DNA of 64,000 nucleotides from Rhodospirillaceae bacterium MC! (lineage in GTDB: Bacteria > Pseudomonadota > Alphaproteobacteria > MC1), in NCBI GenBank assembly GCA_002632265.1, contig NQOV01000005.1, positions 84,234 through 148,233 on the forward strand, read 5' to 3'. This document shows positions 56,532-64,000 of this stretch, in pieces. How positions within the stretch are numbered: the first letter of the stretch is position 1; each line of letters begins with the position of its first letter. Below the pieces are notes generated by a model. That model saw only the letters and a list, made by a program, of their open reading frames with translations, searched no databases and was not told the DNA's origin. The position numbers and the translations under genes were made by a program.

Positions 56532-57305
56532 TTAGTGCATATAATATGCGTCATGTAAATAAACACATGCTAATAGTGCGAATACAAATGCTTGAACTAT
56601 CGCAACGAATAATTCAAATGGGATAAGTACAGCATCTAATATAAAGGGTGCTTCACCACCCAAAAATCCTAATTTCGCAATGAACATAGCGAATACAAAT
56701 AACATAGCATGACCTGCTGTAATGTTAGCAAACAAACGCAATGTTAATGTGATTGGACGTGCAATATACGAAACAATTTCCACTGGTATTAACAATGGAG
56801 CCATAATTAGGGGCGTACCATGTGGAAAGAACATTCGACAATAGCCTAAACCATGACGAGCAAAACCAATAAATGTGGTTACAACAAAAATAGCTAAAGC
56901 GAATATTAATTCGTTGATAAATTGCGCTGTAACACTAAATTGATATGGTAATAACCCGATTAGGTTTGCCACTAAAATAAAGCAGAACATTGCAAATATT
57001 AAAGGTAAGAAACGGCGTGCGTCTTTACCAGCATTATCACGAACCATATTAGCCACGAGATTGTAAACCATCTCGCCAGCCATTTGCATTCTGCTCGGAA
57101 TAAGTTTATGGCCTTTTAAAGCAAAGAAGAAAAAAACCAAAGTGATAATCAAAATCGCAACCATTACAAGGCTAGAGTTCGTAATTGAAACATCGACGCC
57201 TCCAAGTTTATGCGGTGAAATTGCTTTCACACAAAATTGAGCCATCGGACTTTCTTCTTTTGGACATAGCTTATAATAACCATTTGTTGTAATGGAATTC
57301 TCCAT
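56532..57305 (-). CDS. atpB: ATP synthase F0 subunit a
   Basis: This 257-residue multi-span membrane protein forms the proton channel. Family text: MQMAGEMVYNLVANMVRDNA, then FILVANLIGLLPYQFSVTAQ and the helix-4 segment LRLFANITAGHAMLFVFAMF with the essential arginine. The C-terminal FELFVAIVQAFVFALLACVY completes it. The ATG at 57305 is chosen because CGGAGG lies 9 bases upstream. An in-frame TTG at 57332 would place that site inside the coding sequence. It lies between atpI and atpE. Confidence 0.96.
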   Translation of the reverse strand: MENSITTNGYYKLCPKEESPMAQFCVKAISPHKLGGVDVSITNSSLVMVAILIITLVFFFFALKGHKLIPSRMQMAGEMVYNLVANMVRDNAGKDARRFLPLIFAMFCFILVANLIGLLPYQFSVTAQFINELIFALAIFVVTTFIGFARHGLGYCRMFFPHGTPLIMAPLLIPVEIVSYIARPITLTLRLFANITAGHAMLFVFAMFIAKLGFLGGEAPFILDAVLIPFELFVAIVQAFVFALLACVYLHDAYYMH

Positions 57306-57386
57306 TGACAATAACCTCCGAATAAAATTCAAAATAAGTTCTATATACCTTAAAACTTTTAGATATCAAAGAAATTGAATTAGCAA

Positions 57387-57728
57387 TTAATCACTCTTAT
57401 GTTTGTAACCTGCTGCATATCCAAAACCTTTAAATAATCGCCAACTATTTAATACACCCACCGCTAATCCTAAGAGAAACAGTATAATTGTGAATAGTGG
57501 CAACGTGCCAAAATACTTATCAATGTAGTATCCACCGAGTGCGAACAGTACGACAGTACCTATAAATTCAGCTATTAATGAAAAGGCATTTCTAAAATCT
57601 TTAGGGGCTGACATCCTTACGGAATTCACATCTCCATTGATTCTTCGTTGTTCTTTTCTAATAGCGTCTTGCACTTTAGCATCTAAAAGATCTAAATCGT
57701 GAGTTTCACTTTTATTTTCCTCAAGCAT
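57387..57728 (-). CDS. atpI: ATP synthase assembly protein AtpI
   Basis: This 113-residue protein has two membrane segments (AFSLIAEFIGTVVLFALGGY and LPLFTIILFLLGLAVGVLNS) and the AtpI pattern GYYIDKYFGTLPLF. AtpI helps assemble the c-ring and heads the F0 operon in most Alphaproteobacteria. The N-terminal 40 residues are charged and cytoplasmic. The start at 57728 follows GAGGG by 7 bases, and a good promoter lies 51 bases further up. Confidence 0.9.
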   Translation of the reverse strand: MLEENKSETHDLDLLDAKVQDAIRKEQRRINGDVNSVRMSAPKDFRNAFSLIAEFIGTVVLFALGGYYIDKYFGTLPLFTIILFLLGLAVGVLNSWRLFKGFGYAAGYKHKSD

Positions 57729-57778
57729 ACAACACCCTCAAAACTATAAAATTATTAAATACTCACTTATATTCTAAT

Positions 57779-57807
57779 AGAATAAATCTAAACATGCAAA
57801 TAGTCAA
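57779..57807 (-). promoter_or_regulatory. Sigma-70-type promoter for the atpI-B-E-b'-b operon
   Basis: On the minus strand: TTGACT at 57807-57802, 17 bases, TATTCT at 57784-57779. Upstream of it, 57808-58115 is AT-rich and contains no gene. Confidence 0.75.
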
Positions 57808-58115
57808 GAGATTTTTTATATTTAATTAAGAATTTTATATCTTGCGATAAAAAAGATGATCCATATGGATTTTCATTCGTCTTGTACAAGATAAATTTTA
57901 TCTTAAAATACTCATATAAAACAAATAATTAAATGTAATACAAAATATCTAGATCATGAAAAGCAAGAAGATATCAATCTCCATACCCAATGAATATTAG
58001 TTAGCAAAAAATATCCGCATATGAATATTTATGATTCTAAAACTAGAATGAATCAAGAAATTTTACCACTAAAGATTCAGAATCGTTATGAATCGCATTT
58101 GAGTTTAAATATTAA

Positions 58116-58155
58116 AAAATATCGGATCTTAAGGTCAATTAAAATCCGATATTTT
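58116..58155 (-). terminator. Terminator of the dsbA-like gene
   Basis: A 12-base perfect stem (58116-58127 with 58144-58155), loop of 16. On the minus strand it is followed by TTTTAATATTT. It lies 72 bases after the stop of the DsbA-like gene. Confidence 0.75.
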
Positions 58156-58226
58156 ATCTAATATCTACGTCATAGGAAAAATAAGTTACTTCTTAACAAC
58201 TTTTTTTCATGACAAGAATATTTATA

Positions 58227-58838
58227 TTATTTTAAAGCTTTGATAACTTTTGCATAGGAATCAGAACCGCCAATTAATTTACCATTTAAGATATAACTTG
58301 GGGTATATGTTGCCTTATACATTGCGAAATAGTTATCGCTCATTTTGTTGATTTCCTTAGCATATTCTTGATCTTTAAAGGCTTGATACATTAATTTAGA
58401 AGATAGCCCTGTGTTATTTTCCACAATTTTAACCAATGACGCTACAGGATCTTTAGCACTAACCCACGAATCTCTAGTGTTATAGATAAGGCGTAACATA
58501 GCTAGTTGTTTATCTTTTGGGAATAAATAGAAAATTTGGTTAGTTTTCACATCAACATCGCCATGGATAATCGCAGGAACGTATATGAATTTCAGACGTT
58601 TCTTTTTTACAAGTTTCATATAATTATCGAAATCATTTTTGAATGTTTTTGCACAGTATGGGCAAGAAAAGGCAGAAATTTCGGTTACAATATTCTTGAC
58701 TTTTTCGCCCCCAAAAACAATAGGAGTAACATTATAATGCTTTACTTTCGCCTGTGCCACACTTACAGAAGTAAGCGTTGTAAAAGCAAATACAGATAAA
58801 AGTAACACGGCTAAATTTTTCAGATTAGAAATTTTCAT
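58227..58838 (-). CDS. DsbA-family thiol:disulfide oxidoreductase
   Basis: This 203-residue periplasmic protein has a signal peptide of about 31 residues (LAVLLLSVFAFTTLTSVSVA). A thioredoxin fold of the DsbA/DsbG-like Thioredoxin_4 type follows. The active site is FSCPYCAKTFKNDF, a CPYC near residue 58. The cis-proline loop is in TYTPSYILNG near 186. CPYC differs from E. coli DsbA CPHC. It probably oxidises or isomerises disulfides of exported proteins; no dsbB is in the window. The start at 58838 follows AAGGA, and a promoter precedes it. Confidence 0.88.
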   Translation of the reverse strand: MKISNLKNLAVLLLSVFAFTTLTSVSVAQAKVKHYNVTPIVFGGEKVKNIVTEISAFSCPYCAKTFKNDFDNYMKLVKKKRLKFIYVPAIIHGDVDVKTNQIFYLFPKDKQLAMLRLIYNTRDSWVSAKDPVASLVKIVENNTGLSSKLMYQAFKDQEYAKEINKMSDNYFAMYKATYTPSYILNGKLIGGSDSYAKVIKALK

Positions 58839-58918
58839 AGTTTAATATATCCTTTTTTTTTATGAAATAAACAGAATCGTACGCTATCACATGAATTCCC
58901 ACGATCAGCATATAAATC

Positions 58919-58946
58919 AATATAGCATATTATATCTTTTTGTCAA
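58919..58946 (-). promoter_or_regulatory. Sigma-70-type promoter for the dsbA-like gene
   Basis: On the minus strand: TTGACA at 58946-58941, 16 bases, TATATT at 58924-58919. Confidence 0.65.
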
Positions 58947-59095
58947 CCTGTGTATATAGATATCATAAAATATTTTACAATCCCATAAAAACCAATACAT
59001 GCCTTAACATACACATCCCCCACTCCCCAACAATTGAGAAAAACAAACTAAAACCCACGCCTACACTATCCCTAAGGTAAGCCACCGCAAGCCCA

Positions 59096-59187
59096 AGGAT
59101 TGGGAGAAATGGGCTAAGATGTGCCTTTAATTAGGGCGACATGTACGACATGTTTACCTTAGCCCTATTTCCAAGTACAGATAGCCC
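59096..59187. repeat. Palindrome family B, copy 3
   Basis: Begins AGGATTGGGAGAAATGGGCT, has loop text GGGCGACATGTACGACATG, and ends CAGATAGCCC. It is identical to copy 5 from upstream of its left tip through ACCTTAGCCCTA. A broken right half of another copy lies at 59061-59082. Confidence 0.88.
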
Positions 59188-59210
59188 ACTCCCCCACCAC
59201 CGCAAGCCCA

Positions 59211-59302
59211 AGGATTGGGAGAAATAGTATAAGATGTGCTTGTAAATAGGGCGACATGTACTTAATGCTTACACTAGCCCTAAGGCAAAGTACAGATAGC
59301 CC
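59211..59302. repeat. Palindrome family B, copy 4
   Basis: Same left tip AGGATTGGGAGAAAT, but diverged arms (AGTATAAGATGTGCTTGTAA) and the GGGCGACATGTACTTAATGC loop. It ends TACAGATAGCCC. Confidence 0.85.
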
Positions 59303-59324
59303 CCCCACCCCCACCGCAAGCCCA

Positions 59325-59432
59325 AGGATTGGGAGAAATGGGCTAAGATGTGCCTTTAATTAGGGCGACATGTACGACATGTTTACCTTAGCCCTAATTA
59401 AAGGTGCATATTAGCCCATTTATCACAATCCT
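59325..59432. repeat. Palindrome family B, copy 5, abutting the dciA stop
   Basis: A full-length copy with imperfect arms of about 42 bases (AGGATTGGGAGAAATGGGCT... pairs with ...AGCCCATTTATCACAATCCT). Its last base is the first base of the dciA-like stop codon. Spacers between copies 3, 4 and 5 repeat CCACCGCAAGCCCA. Confidence 0.9.
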
Positions 59433-60163
59433 TATTTTTTGGATTTTATGGTGGCGTATAGATCCATAAGGGCGTTTTTTATGCCGTCGTCTTGAATGGC
59501 GTTGTATTTTTTGGATTTTTTTACTTTTTGCATGTGGAAGGCATATTTTTCGGCTTTGTTGTCTTTTTTGTTTGCTTGGTCTTGGAATTGATTTAGGTTT
59601 AGAGAGCCGTGGATTATTTGTATTTTATTTAGAGCTTTATAGCCGAAGAATGTATTTACTCTTTCTATTATGACATCTTCTTGATAACTAATTGTAAGGG
59701 CATGGGCGGAAGATAGGGTTTTTATTACTAGGATACCGTTGGCTCTATCATTGCGAACGAATTTAATTTTTACGGGTTTGGCCACGGCGTAAAGCTCTTT
59801 GCCAACAATTTGTTGCCATTTTGTGATTATATCTATGGTCATGAATCCTTGCTTGCCTATTACCTTTTGGATTTTTCTTTCTAGTAATTGTCTTAATTGA
59901 CGGCGACCATTTAAACGCTTACCGCCCATAATAAATCTGTTTGCGTGTTCTAATTTTGCTTCTTCTTGATCTTCTAAGAAGAGCTTGTAATCTATGTATT
60001 TAGCTGGATTATAATCATCATAGATATCATCATCATTATTAGGATTATTGATGTTTTCATCATCTTTATTATCATATTTGTTATCATCGAGAGTATTATC
60101 ATCGTAGCACTCAAAGGTATCTAGAGCGATATGGATATTGGTGGAATTATTCTTCTGTGTCAT
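59432..60163 (-). CDS. dciA: DciA-like (DUF721) protein
   Basis: This 243-residue protein has a DUF721 domain at about residues 75-190. Typical text is DIITKWQQIVGKELYAVAKP, then NGILVIKTLSSAHALTISYQ and IIERVNTFFGYKALNKIQII. DciA loads the replicative helicase DnaB in bacteria without DnaC or DnaI. The N-terminal 65 residues are an Asn/Asp-rich acidic tract (DNTLDDNKYDNKDDENINNP), probably disordered. The C-terminal tail is Lys-rich. The start at 60163 overlaps the upstream histidine kinase by 17 bases, an odd pairing that implies coupled translation. Its stop touches a family B palindrome. Confidence 0.8.
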   Translation of the reverse strand: MTQKNNSTNIHIALDTFECYDDNTLDDNKYDNKDDENINNPNNDDDIYDDYNPAKYIDYKLFLEDQEEAKLEHANRFIMGGKRLNGRRQLRQLLERKIQKVIGKQGFMTIDIITKWQQIVGKELYAVAKPVKIKFVRNDRANGILVIKTLSSAHALTISYQEDVIIERVNTFFGYKALNKIQIIHGSLNLNQFQDQANKKDNKAEKYAFHMQKVKKSKKYNAIQDDGIKNALMDLYATIKSKK

Positions 60164-61490
60164 TTTGAGTACCGTCCTGTAAATCTAGGGGAAGTTGGAT
60201 TTGAACGCATAGGCCCGATAATTTTGTCGATTGAAAGAGGTTAACATCACCGCCATGGGATTTAGCCATATCACGCACGATAGACAATCCTAATCCAGAA
60301 CCGCCAGTACTACGATTGCGTGAATCTTCTATGCGGTAGAATGGTTTAAATACATTTTGCAGTTCTTCTGATGGTATCCCTTGACCGTTGTCATGAACTT
60401 CTATAAAGAAATTATCGTAATCACGCTTAAAGACGATAACCGCCTCTGTGGCGTAACGTTGGGCGTTTGTTAGCACGTTGGATACGGCTCTTTTCATGGC
60501 GGTTTCACGAATCCATAATCTGGCGGTGCTTGAGCTATCGTATTGAATGTGGAATCCGTGGCGAGAGAAATTTGTGGTAATATCTTCTATGAAATCGTTG
60601 ATGTTTTTAAGCTTTGCGGGTTCGGAGTTTGTTCCACGAGCAAAGGATAAATATCCCTCAAGCATGGTTTCCATTTCCTTAACGTCATTTTTTAGATCTT
60701 CAATTTCAGATGTATCGTCCGCCATTTCCAAGCCTAATTTCATACGTGTTAGGGGGGTTCTTATATCGTGAGATACGCCAGAAAGTAAAAGCATACGTTG
60801 CTCAATAAAGCTTGAGATCCTTTTACTCATACGATTGAACGAGTTTATGGCTTGCTTTACTTCCAAAGCCCCTTCAGGACGGACATAAGTGGCATTATAG
60901 TTACGTGAGAAAGTGGAAGACGCTCGGGCTAAATTACTAATGGGTCTGATCTGTCTCATGAGAAATAGCAGAGAAATACATGAAAGTATCAAGGATGAAA
61001 GAGATATCAAACCGATGTAATTCCCCACCGTAACACTAGTAATACTTTTTTGTCTAATGATGTATGTAAGTAATCCGCTTGGCAAGAGTACTTCTATGGT
61101 AATTACTTTGCCACCAGGTTCATTTAAATAATATTGATACTTATAGGATAATTTAGATTTTAAAGCGTCATTAAGAGTATCGTATCGCCACATTTTTAAG
61201 GTGGGATCAACTTTGGAAAGTGCTTTTGCCTTTAAATCTAGATGAATATTGGAATACCATTCTATCCTTGCCATTGCTAAGAGAAGTTTATGGCTATCTT
61301 CAGGGGTTTTGTTGATAAGTTCAGAGGCAAAACTAATATTTGATGCTACATTTGCCGAAAGCTGTCTTGAAACTCTCATCCAATGGGTATAGTAAAAGGA
61401 TGTGATAGAAACTATTTGAATTAACAACATAGGAGCTATAACGATCAACAGAAATCTTGACCATAGATGACGTGGTATAAATTTTTTCAT
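60147..61490 (-). CDS. EnvZ-like sensor histidine kinase
   Basis: This 447-residue inner-membrane kinase has membrane segments at about 8-32 (FLLIVIAPMLLIQIVSITSF) and 162-184 (LISLSSLILSCISLLFLMRQ), with a periplasmic sensor loop between. A HAMP linker follows (IRPISNLARASSTFSRNYNA). The phospho-acceptor His241 lies in SGVSHDIRTPLTRMKL, the EnvZ type. ATP-binding boxes are NVLTNAQRYA, DNGQGIPSEEL and TGGSGLGLSIVRDMAKSHGG. The ATG at 61490 is preferred; GGGG lies 10 bases upstream. ATGs at 61511 and 61523 are also in frame but have poorer sites. No response regulator is adjacent, so it is an orphan in this window. Confidence 0.92.
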   Translation of the reverse strand: MKKFIPRHLWSRFLLIVIAPMLLIQIVSITSFYYTHWMRVSRQLSANVASNISFASELINKTPEDSHKLLLAMARIEWYSNIHLDLKAKALSKVDPTLKMWRYDTLNDALKSKLSYKYQYYLNEPGGKVITIEVLLPSGLLTYIIRQKSITSVTVGNYIGLISLSSLILSCISLLFLMRQIRPISNLARASSTFSRNYNATYVRPEGALEVKQAINSFNRMSKRISSFIEQRMLLLSGVSHDIRTPLTRMKLGLEMADDTSEIEDLKNDVKEMETMLEGYLSFARGTNSEPAKLKNINDFIEDITTNFSRHGFHIQYDSSSTARLWIRETAMKRAVSNVLTNAQRYATEAVIVFKRDYDNFFIEVHDNGQGIPSEELQNVFKPFYRIEDSRNRSTGGSGLGLSIVRDMAKSHGGDVNLFQSTKLSGLCVQIQLPLDLQDGTQNDTEE

Positions 61491-61591
61491 GTAATATACA
61501 CCCCTTTTCATATTCTCAATCATATTCCCAAAACCTAAATGGGAAAAAGAAAAGCTATTCTAAAATTCATCAGAATAGCTTTTCTTATTGT

Positions 61592-61681
61592 TGGCGGAGG
61601 AGGAGGGATTCGAACCCTCGAAGGACGTTAATCCTTGCTGGTTTTCAAGACCAGTGCATTCAACCGCTCTGCCACCCCTCC
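61592..61681 (-). tRNA. tRNA-Ser (anticodon UGA)
   Basis: On the minus strand a 90-base class II tRNA: acceptor GGAGGGG pairs with CTCCTCC, then discriminator G and an encoded CCA. The anticodon arm reads CTGGTCTTGAAAACCAG, giving UGA. A long variable arm (CAAGGATTAACGTCCTT) marks serine. The T arm is GAGGGTTCGAATCCCTC. It lies upstream of the histidine kinase on the same strand. Confidence 0.97.
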
Positions 61682-61811
61682 AAACATTATAATATGTAAA
61701 ATATTTGTTTAGGTAAATCGCTGTTTACAAATTATTTATACTATAATGGTATATTGATTGCAAGTAAAAAATAACTTTAACTTATAAAATATTAATTATC
61801 GGGTCTCTAGA

Positions 61812-64000
61812 ATGAAGAAAAAACTATTACTAAACAGTATCTTAGCTATGATATTTTTTTTGTTATCCCTTAACATATCTAGAGCCGAATCTTTTGACAT
61901 AGATTCGCCAAATAGTATTACAGATTCTATTCAATTGGAAAGCGTAGTGCCAACTAATAATCATACTACCACCACTAATCCCCATAAAGCTGATGAAGTA
62001 TATCAACCTAATTTACCGATGATTCTTGATGATCCCAATGATTTCGATAAGGTATCACCCAATAAAACCCCAAGTAATACCCAAGATACACATACAAATA
62101 ACAATACAAAAAACAATACAAATAATGTTACTAATACAAAGAGTAACGATAATCCCAAATCTAACACTAACAAAAATGTAACAAATAACAAAAATAACAC
62201 CAAGCACACAAATAATACCGAGACAAAAGAAGTATATAACCCCAACTTGCCTGTGATTCTCGATGATCCCAATGATTTCGATAAACTGGAAAATTCTCGT
62301 AGTAAGGATTCTCATGAGACAGATTCGCAAGAAAAATCCGTAAACAATGAATATAGCGTGCCTTTTGATGATTCGGAAACTATCATTATACCTCCCAAGA
62401 AAACATCAACGAAAAAGAAACCTGTAGCAAAACATCAGCACGTTACAGCGAAAAAGAAACCTGTGGTAAAACATAAGCACGTTACGGCGAAAAAGAAACC
62501 TGTGGTAAAACATAAGCACGTTACAGCGAAAAAGAAACCTGTGGCAAAACATCAGCATGTTACAGCGAAAAAGAAACCTGTGGCAAAACATCAGCATGTT
62601 ACAGCGAAAAAGAAACCTGTGGTAAAACATCAGCATGTTACGGCGAAAAAGAAACCTGTGGTAAAACATAAGCACGTTACGGCGAAAAAGAAACCTGTAG
62701 TAAAACATAAGCACGTTACAGCGAAAAAGAAACCTGTGGTAAAACATCAGCATGTTACCCATAAAAAGGCCGTAGTCAGAGCTAAGCCGATTGCTACACA
62801 TAAAGCTCATGTTAGTAAAAAGAAAAATGTTAAAAAGACGAATCCAACGAATCCTAAGGCAAAAAAAGGGAGACCCCATAAGGTCATCAAGAAGTTAACA
62901 CGTGCGGATCTCATTATCAAAAGAAAAAAAGATAATGTAAAATTACATCAATGGTTAACTACGCTCCAAGCCGAGGCGAATAAAAGGGGGATATCGACAA
63001 AAACATTTAACTATTTAACACATCAAGCAACAATAAGGGAAAGCGTAGTTATCAGCGATCATAAGCAACCTGAATTTAATTTGCGTTTATCTGCCTACTT
63101 ACAAAATATGACGGCAAAATCACGCATAGAAAAAGGCAAGTTGATGTTAAAAAAATATCATACATTTTTACATCATTTAGAATTAAAATACGGTGTACAA
63201 CCTGAATATCTTGTGGCCTTTTGGGGGGCAGAAAGTTTTTATGGGAAAAATATGGGGCATTTAAAACTATTGGATTCTCTAAGTACTTTAGCCTATCATA
63301 ATCATAGAAAGCGATTCTTTAAAGAACAATTGTTCATCTTCATGAAAATGGTTCAAGATAGATTACTAGATGAAAATACCTTAGGATCATGGGCAGGAGC
63401 ATTGGGAAATCTTCAATTTATGCCAAGCACTCTACAACTATACGGAGCAGACGGCGACGGCGACGGCTATATCGACATCATAAATTCCCCTAAAGACGCC
63501 TTAGAATCCGCTGCCAACTATCTAAAACGCATAGGGTGGCAAGCTAAAAAGCGTTGGGGTCGTATCGTACGATTACCACGTAACTTTAAGGGCTATAAAT
63601 ATGTGGGAGAAACAAAACGACGCCCTGCAAAAATATGGAACAGATTGGGCTTACGCACATACGACGGGCGAAAATTCATCATCCCCAACGATATGGACGC
63701 AAGACTCGATATGCCTGAAGGTCATAGGGGCTTAGCATTTATCTATTACAATAACTTTCATATTATCTATCGTTGGAATGTTTCACGTGCCTATAGTATT
63801 TCCATTGGTTTGATTGCGAATTCCATAAAGAATGAGAAAATGCCAAATTTCTCTTACTATCTAAAACGAATCAAAGCCCCAAAACGTGCCGATATTCAAA
63901 GAGTCCAACGCCATTTAATCAATCTCGGATACCTACCTAAAGGATCTGACGATAGTGTCATCGGCTCTACCACTGCCCACGCAATAAAAGTCATCCAAAC
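61812..64000 (+). CDS. MltB-type lytic murein transglycosylase with Lys/His repeats (C-terminus beyond window)
   Basis: The frame opens at 61812 and runs past the right edge (729 full codons visible). It has a signal peptide of about 25 residues (LLLNSILAMIFFLLSLNISR then AE). A disordered Asn/Thr-rich region follows, carrying two copies of YxPNLPxILDDPNDFDK. Nine 13-residue Lys/His repeats come next (AKKKPVVKHKHVT type, 62410-62757). The catalytic domain starts about residue 380. The catalytic glutamate lies in VAFWGAESFYGKNMG, and LGNLQFMPSTLQLYGADGDG is the MltB signature. A C-terminal peptidoglycan-binding domain begins near 63900 (VQRHLINLGYLPKGSDD). It would cleave peptidoglycan with 1,6-anhydro products. 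The binding site before the ATG is weak. Confidence 0.9.
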   Translation, partial: MKKKLLLNSILAMIFFLLSLNISRAESFDIDSPNSITDSIQLESVVPTNNHTTTTNPHKADEVYQPNLPMILDDPNDFDKVSPNKTPSNTQDTHTNNNTKNNTNNVTNTKSNDNPKSNTNKNVTNNKNNTKHTNNTETKEVYNPNLPVILDDPNDFDKLENSRSKDSHETDSQEKSVNNEYSVPFDDSETIIIPPKKTSTKKKPVAKHQHVTAKKKPVVKHKHVTAKKKPVVKHKHVTAKKKPVAKHQHVTAKKKPVAKHQHVTAKKKPVVKHQHVTAKKKPVVKHKHVTAKKKPVVKHKHVTAKKKPVVKHQHVTHKKAVVRAKPIATHKAHVSKKKNVKKTNPTNPKAKKGRPHKVIKKLTRADLIIKRKKDNVKLHQWLTTLQAEANKRGISTKTFNYLTHQATIRESVVISDHKQPEFNLRLSAYLQNMTAKSRIEKGKLMLKKYHTFLHHLELKYGVQPEYLVAFWGAESFYGKNMGHLKLLDSLSTLAYHNHRKRFFKEQLFIFMKMVQDRLLDENTLGSWAGALGNLQFMPSTLQLYGADGDGDGYIDIINSPKDALESAANYLKRIGWQAKKRWGRIVRLPRNFKGYKYVGETKRRPAKIWNRLGLRTYDGRKFIIPNDMDARLDMPEGHRGLAFIYYNNFHIIYRWNVSRAYSISIGLIANSIKNEKMPNFSYYLKRIKAPKRADIQRVQRHLINLGYLPKGSDDSVIGSTTAHAIKVIQ
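62410..62757 (+). repeat. Nine 39-base tandem repeats in the transglycosylase gene
   Basis: Nearly identical units, each with GAAAAAGAAACCTGT then a variable GTA/GCA codon and AAACATMAGCAYGTTAC. They vary at only a few synonymous or K/Q, V/A positions. A degenerate tenth unit follows. Confidence 0.95.

Noticed and set aside
57306..57332. Longer start of AtpB at TTG 57332
   Set aside because: It would place the CGGAGG ribosome binding site inside the coding sequence; ATG at 57305 fits it.
59096..59432. Possible CRISPR array
   Set aside because: Units are about 90-108 bases, internally palindromic and separated by near-identical short spacers; no unique spacers and no cas genes are present.
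62003..62879. Minus-strand frames over the transglycosylase repeats
   Set aside because: They repeat every 13 residues because the DNA repeats, and they have no start site; the plus-strand gene has a signal peptide and catalytic motifs.

Overview
The window is a gene-dense, strongly AT-rich bacterial chromosome segment, about two-thirds A+T by eye, with 51 protein genes (two cut by the window edges) and one tRNA. The gene content points to an alphaproteobacterium. FtsZ ends in the alphaproteobacterial type of tail, around IPAFLRR. The F0 ATP synthase operon (atpI-B-E-b'-b) stands apart from the F1 genes. The insert-less proS lies in a run with lolC, lolD and dnaE, and the NAD-linked formate dehydrogenase is of the FdsGBA type. 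Low GC, Sel1-repeat secreted proteins and many intergenic palindromes would fit a host-associated lineage in or near Rhodospirillales or Holosporales. That placement is an inference and the species is not identified.

Layout. 1-3.4 kb: start of an ABC transporter ATPase (cut by the left edge), a 507-residue unknown protein, rplT and rpmI, all on the minus strand. 3.4-12.2 kb: fhs, topA, recX, a Sel1-repeat protein, an unknown, prfC. 12.3-15.3 kb: a fused sugar ketoisomerase-aminotransferase and an lrgA/lrgB pair. 15.6-20.6 kb: ftsQ-ftsA-ftsZ, with a giant 801-residue FtsZ. 20.8-24.4 kb: a double-Usp protein, pheA, a metallo-beta-lactamase-fold protein, an LpxD-like acyltransferase. 24.5-29.4 kb: uup divergent from glmU-comM. 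30-35.9 kb: fdsG-fdsB-fdsA and fdhD. 36-39.2 kb: truA, an unknown, a ThiB-like binding protein. 39.2-42.7 kb: rpsB-tsf-pyrH-frr on the minus strand, each gap holding a palindrome. 42.9-51 kb: a Sel1 protein with near-identical repeats, then proS-lolC-lolD-dnaE (minus). 51.4-55 kb: a biotin-domain-less carboxyltransferase, a small basic membrane protein, and a repeat-rich stretch holding one 47-residue secreted peptide gene. 55-57.8 kb: atpI-B-E-b'-b (minus). 58.2-64 kb: dsbA-like, dciA-like, a histidine kinase, tRNA-Ser(UGA), and an MltB-type lytic transglycosylase cut by the right edge.

How the genes work together. Most are housekeeping: division (ftsQAZ), translation (rpsB, tsf, frr, prfC, proS, truA, rplT, rpmI), replication and topology (dnaE, topA, dciA, recX), envelope (glmU, lolCD, LpxD-like, MltB, dsbA) and energy (F0, formate dehydrogenase). 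Fhs and FdsGBA give two fates for formate: activation to 10-formyl-THF, or oxidation with NAD.

The most unusual content lies between the genes and in low-complexity protein tails. There are families of long intergenic palindromes that abut stop codons, two of which share a loop core. A perfectly symmetric divergent promoter separates uup from glmU. A pentanucleotide microsatellite lies just before pheA. FtsZ carries a 103-residue N-terminal extension and a roughly 370-residue Q-rich linker. The transglycosylase carries nine 13-residue Lys/His repeats. A His/Gly-rich secreted peptide gene sits inside a nest of degenerate repeats with its own perfect terminator.
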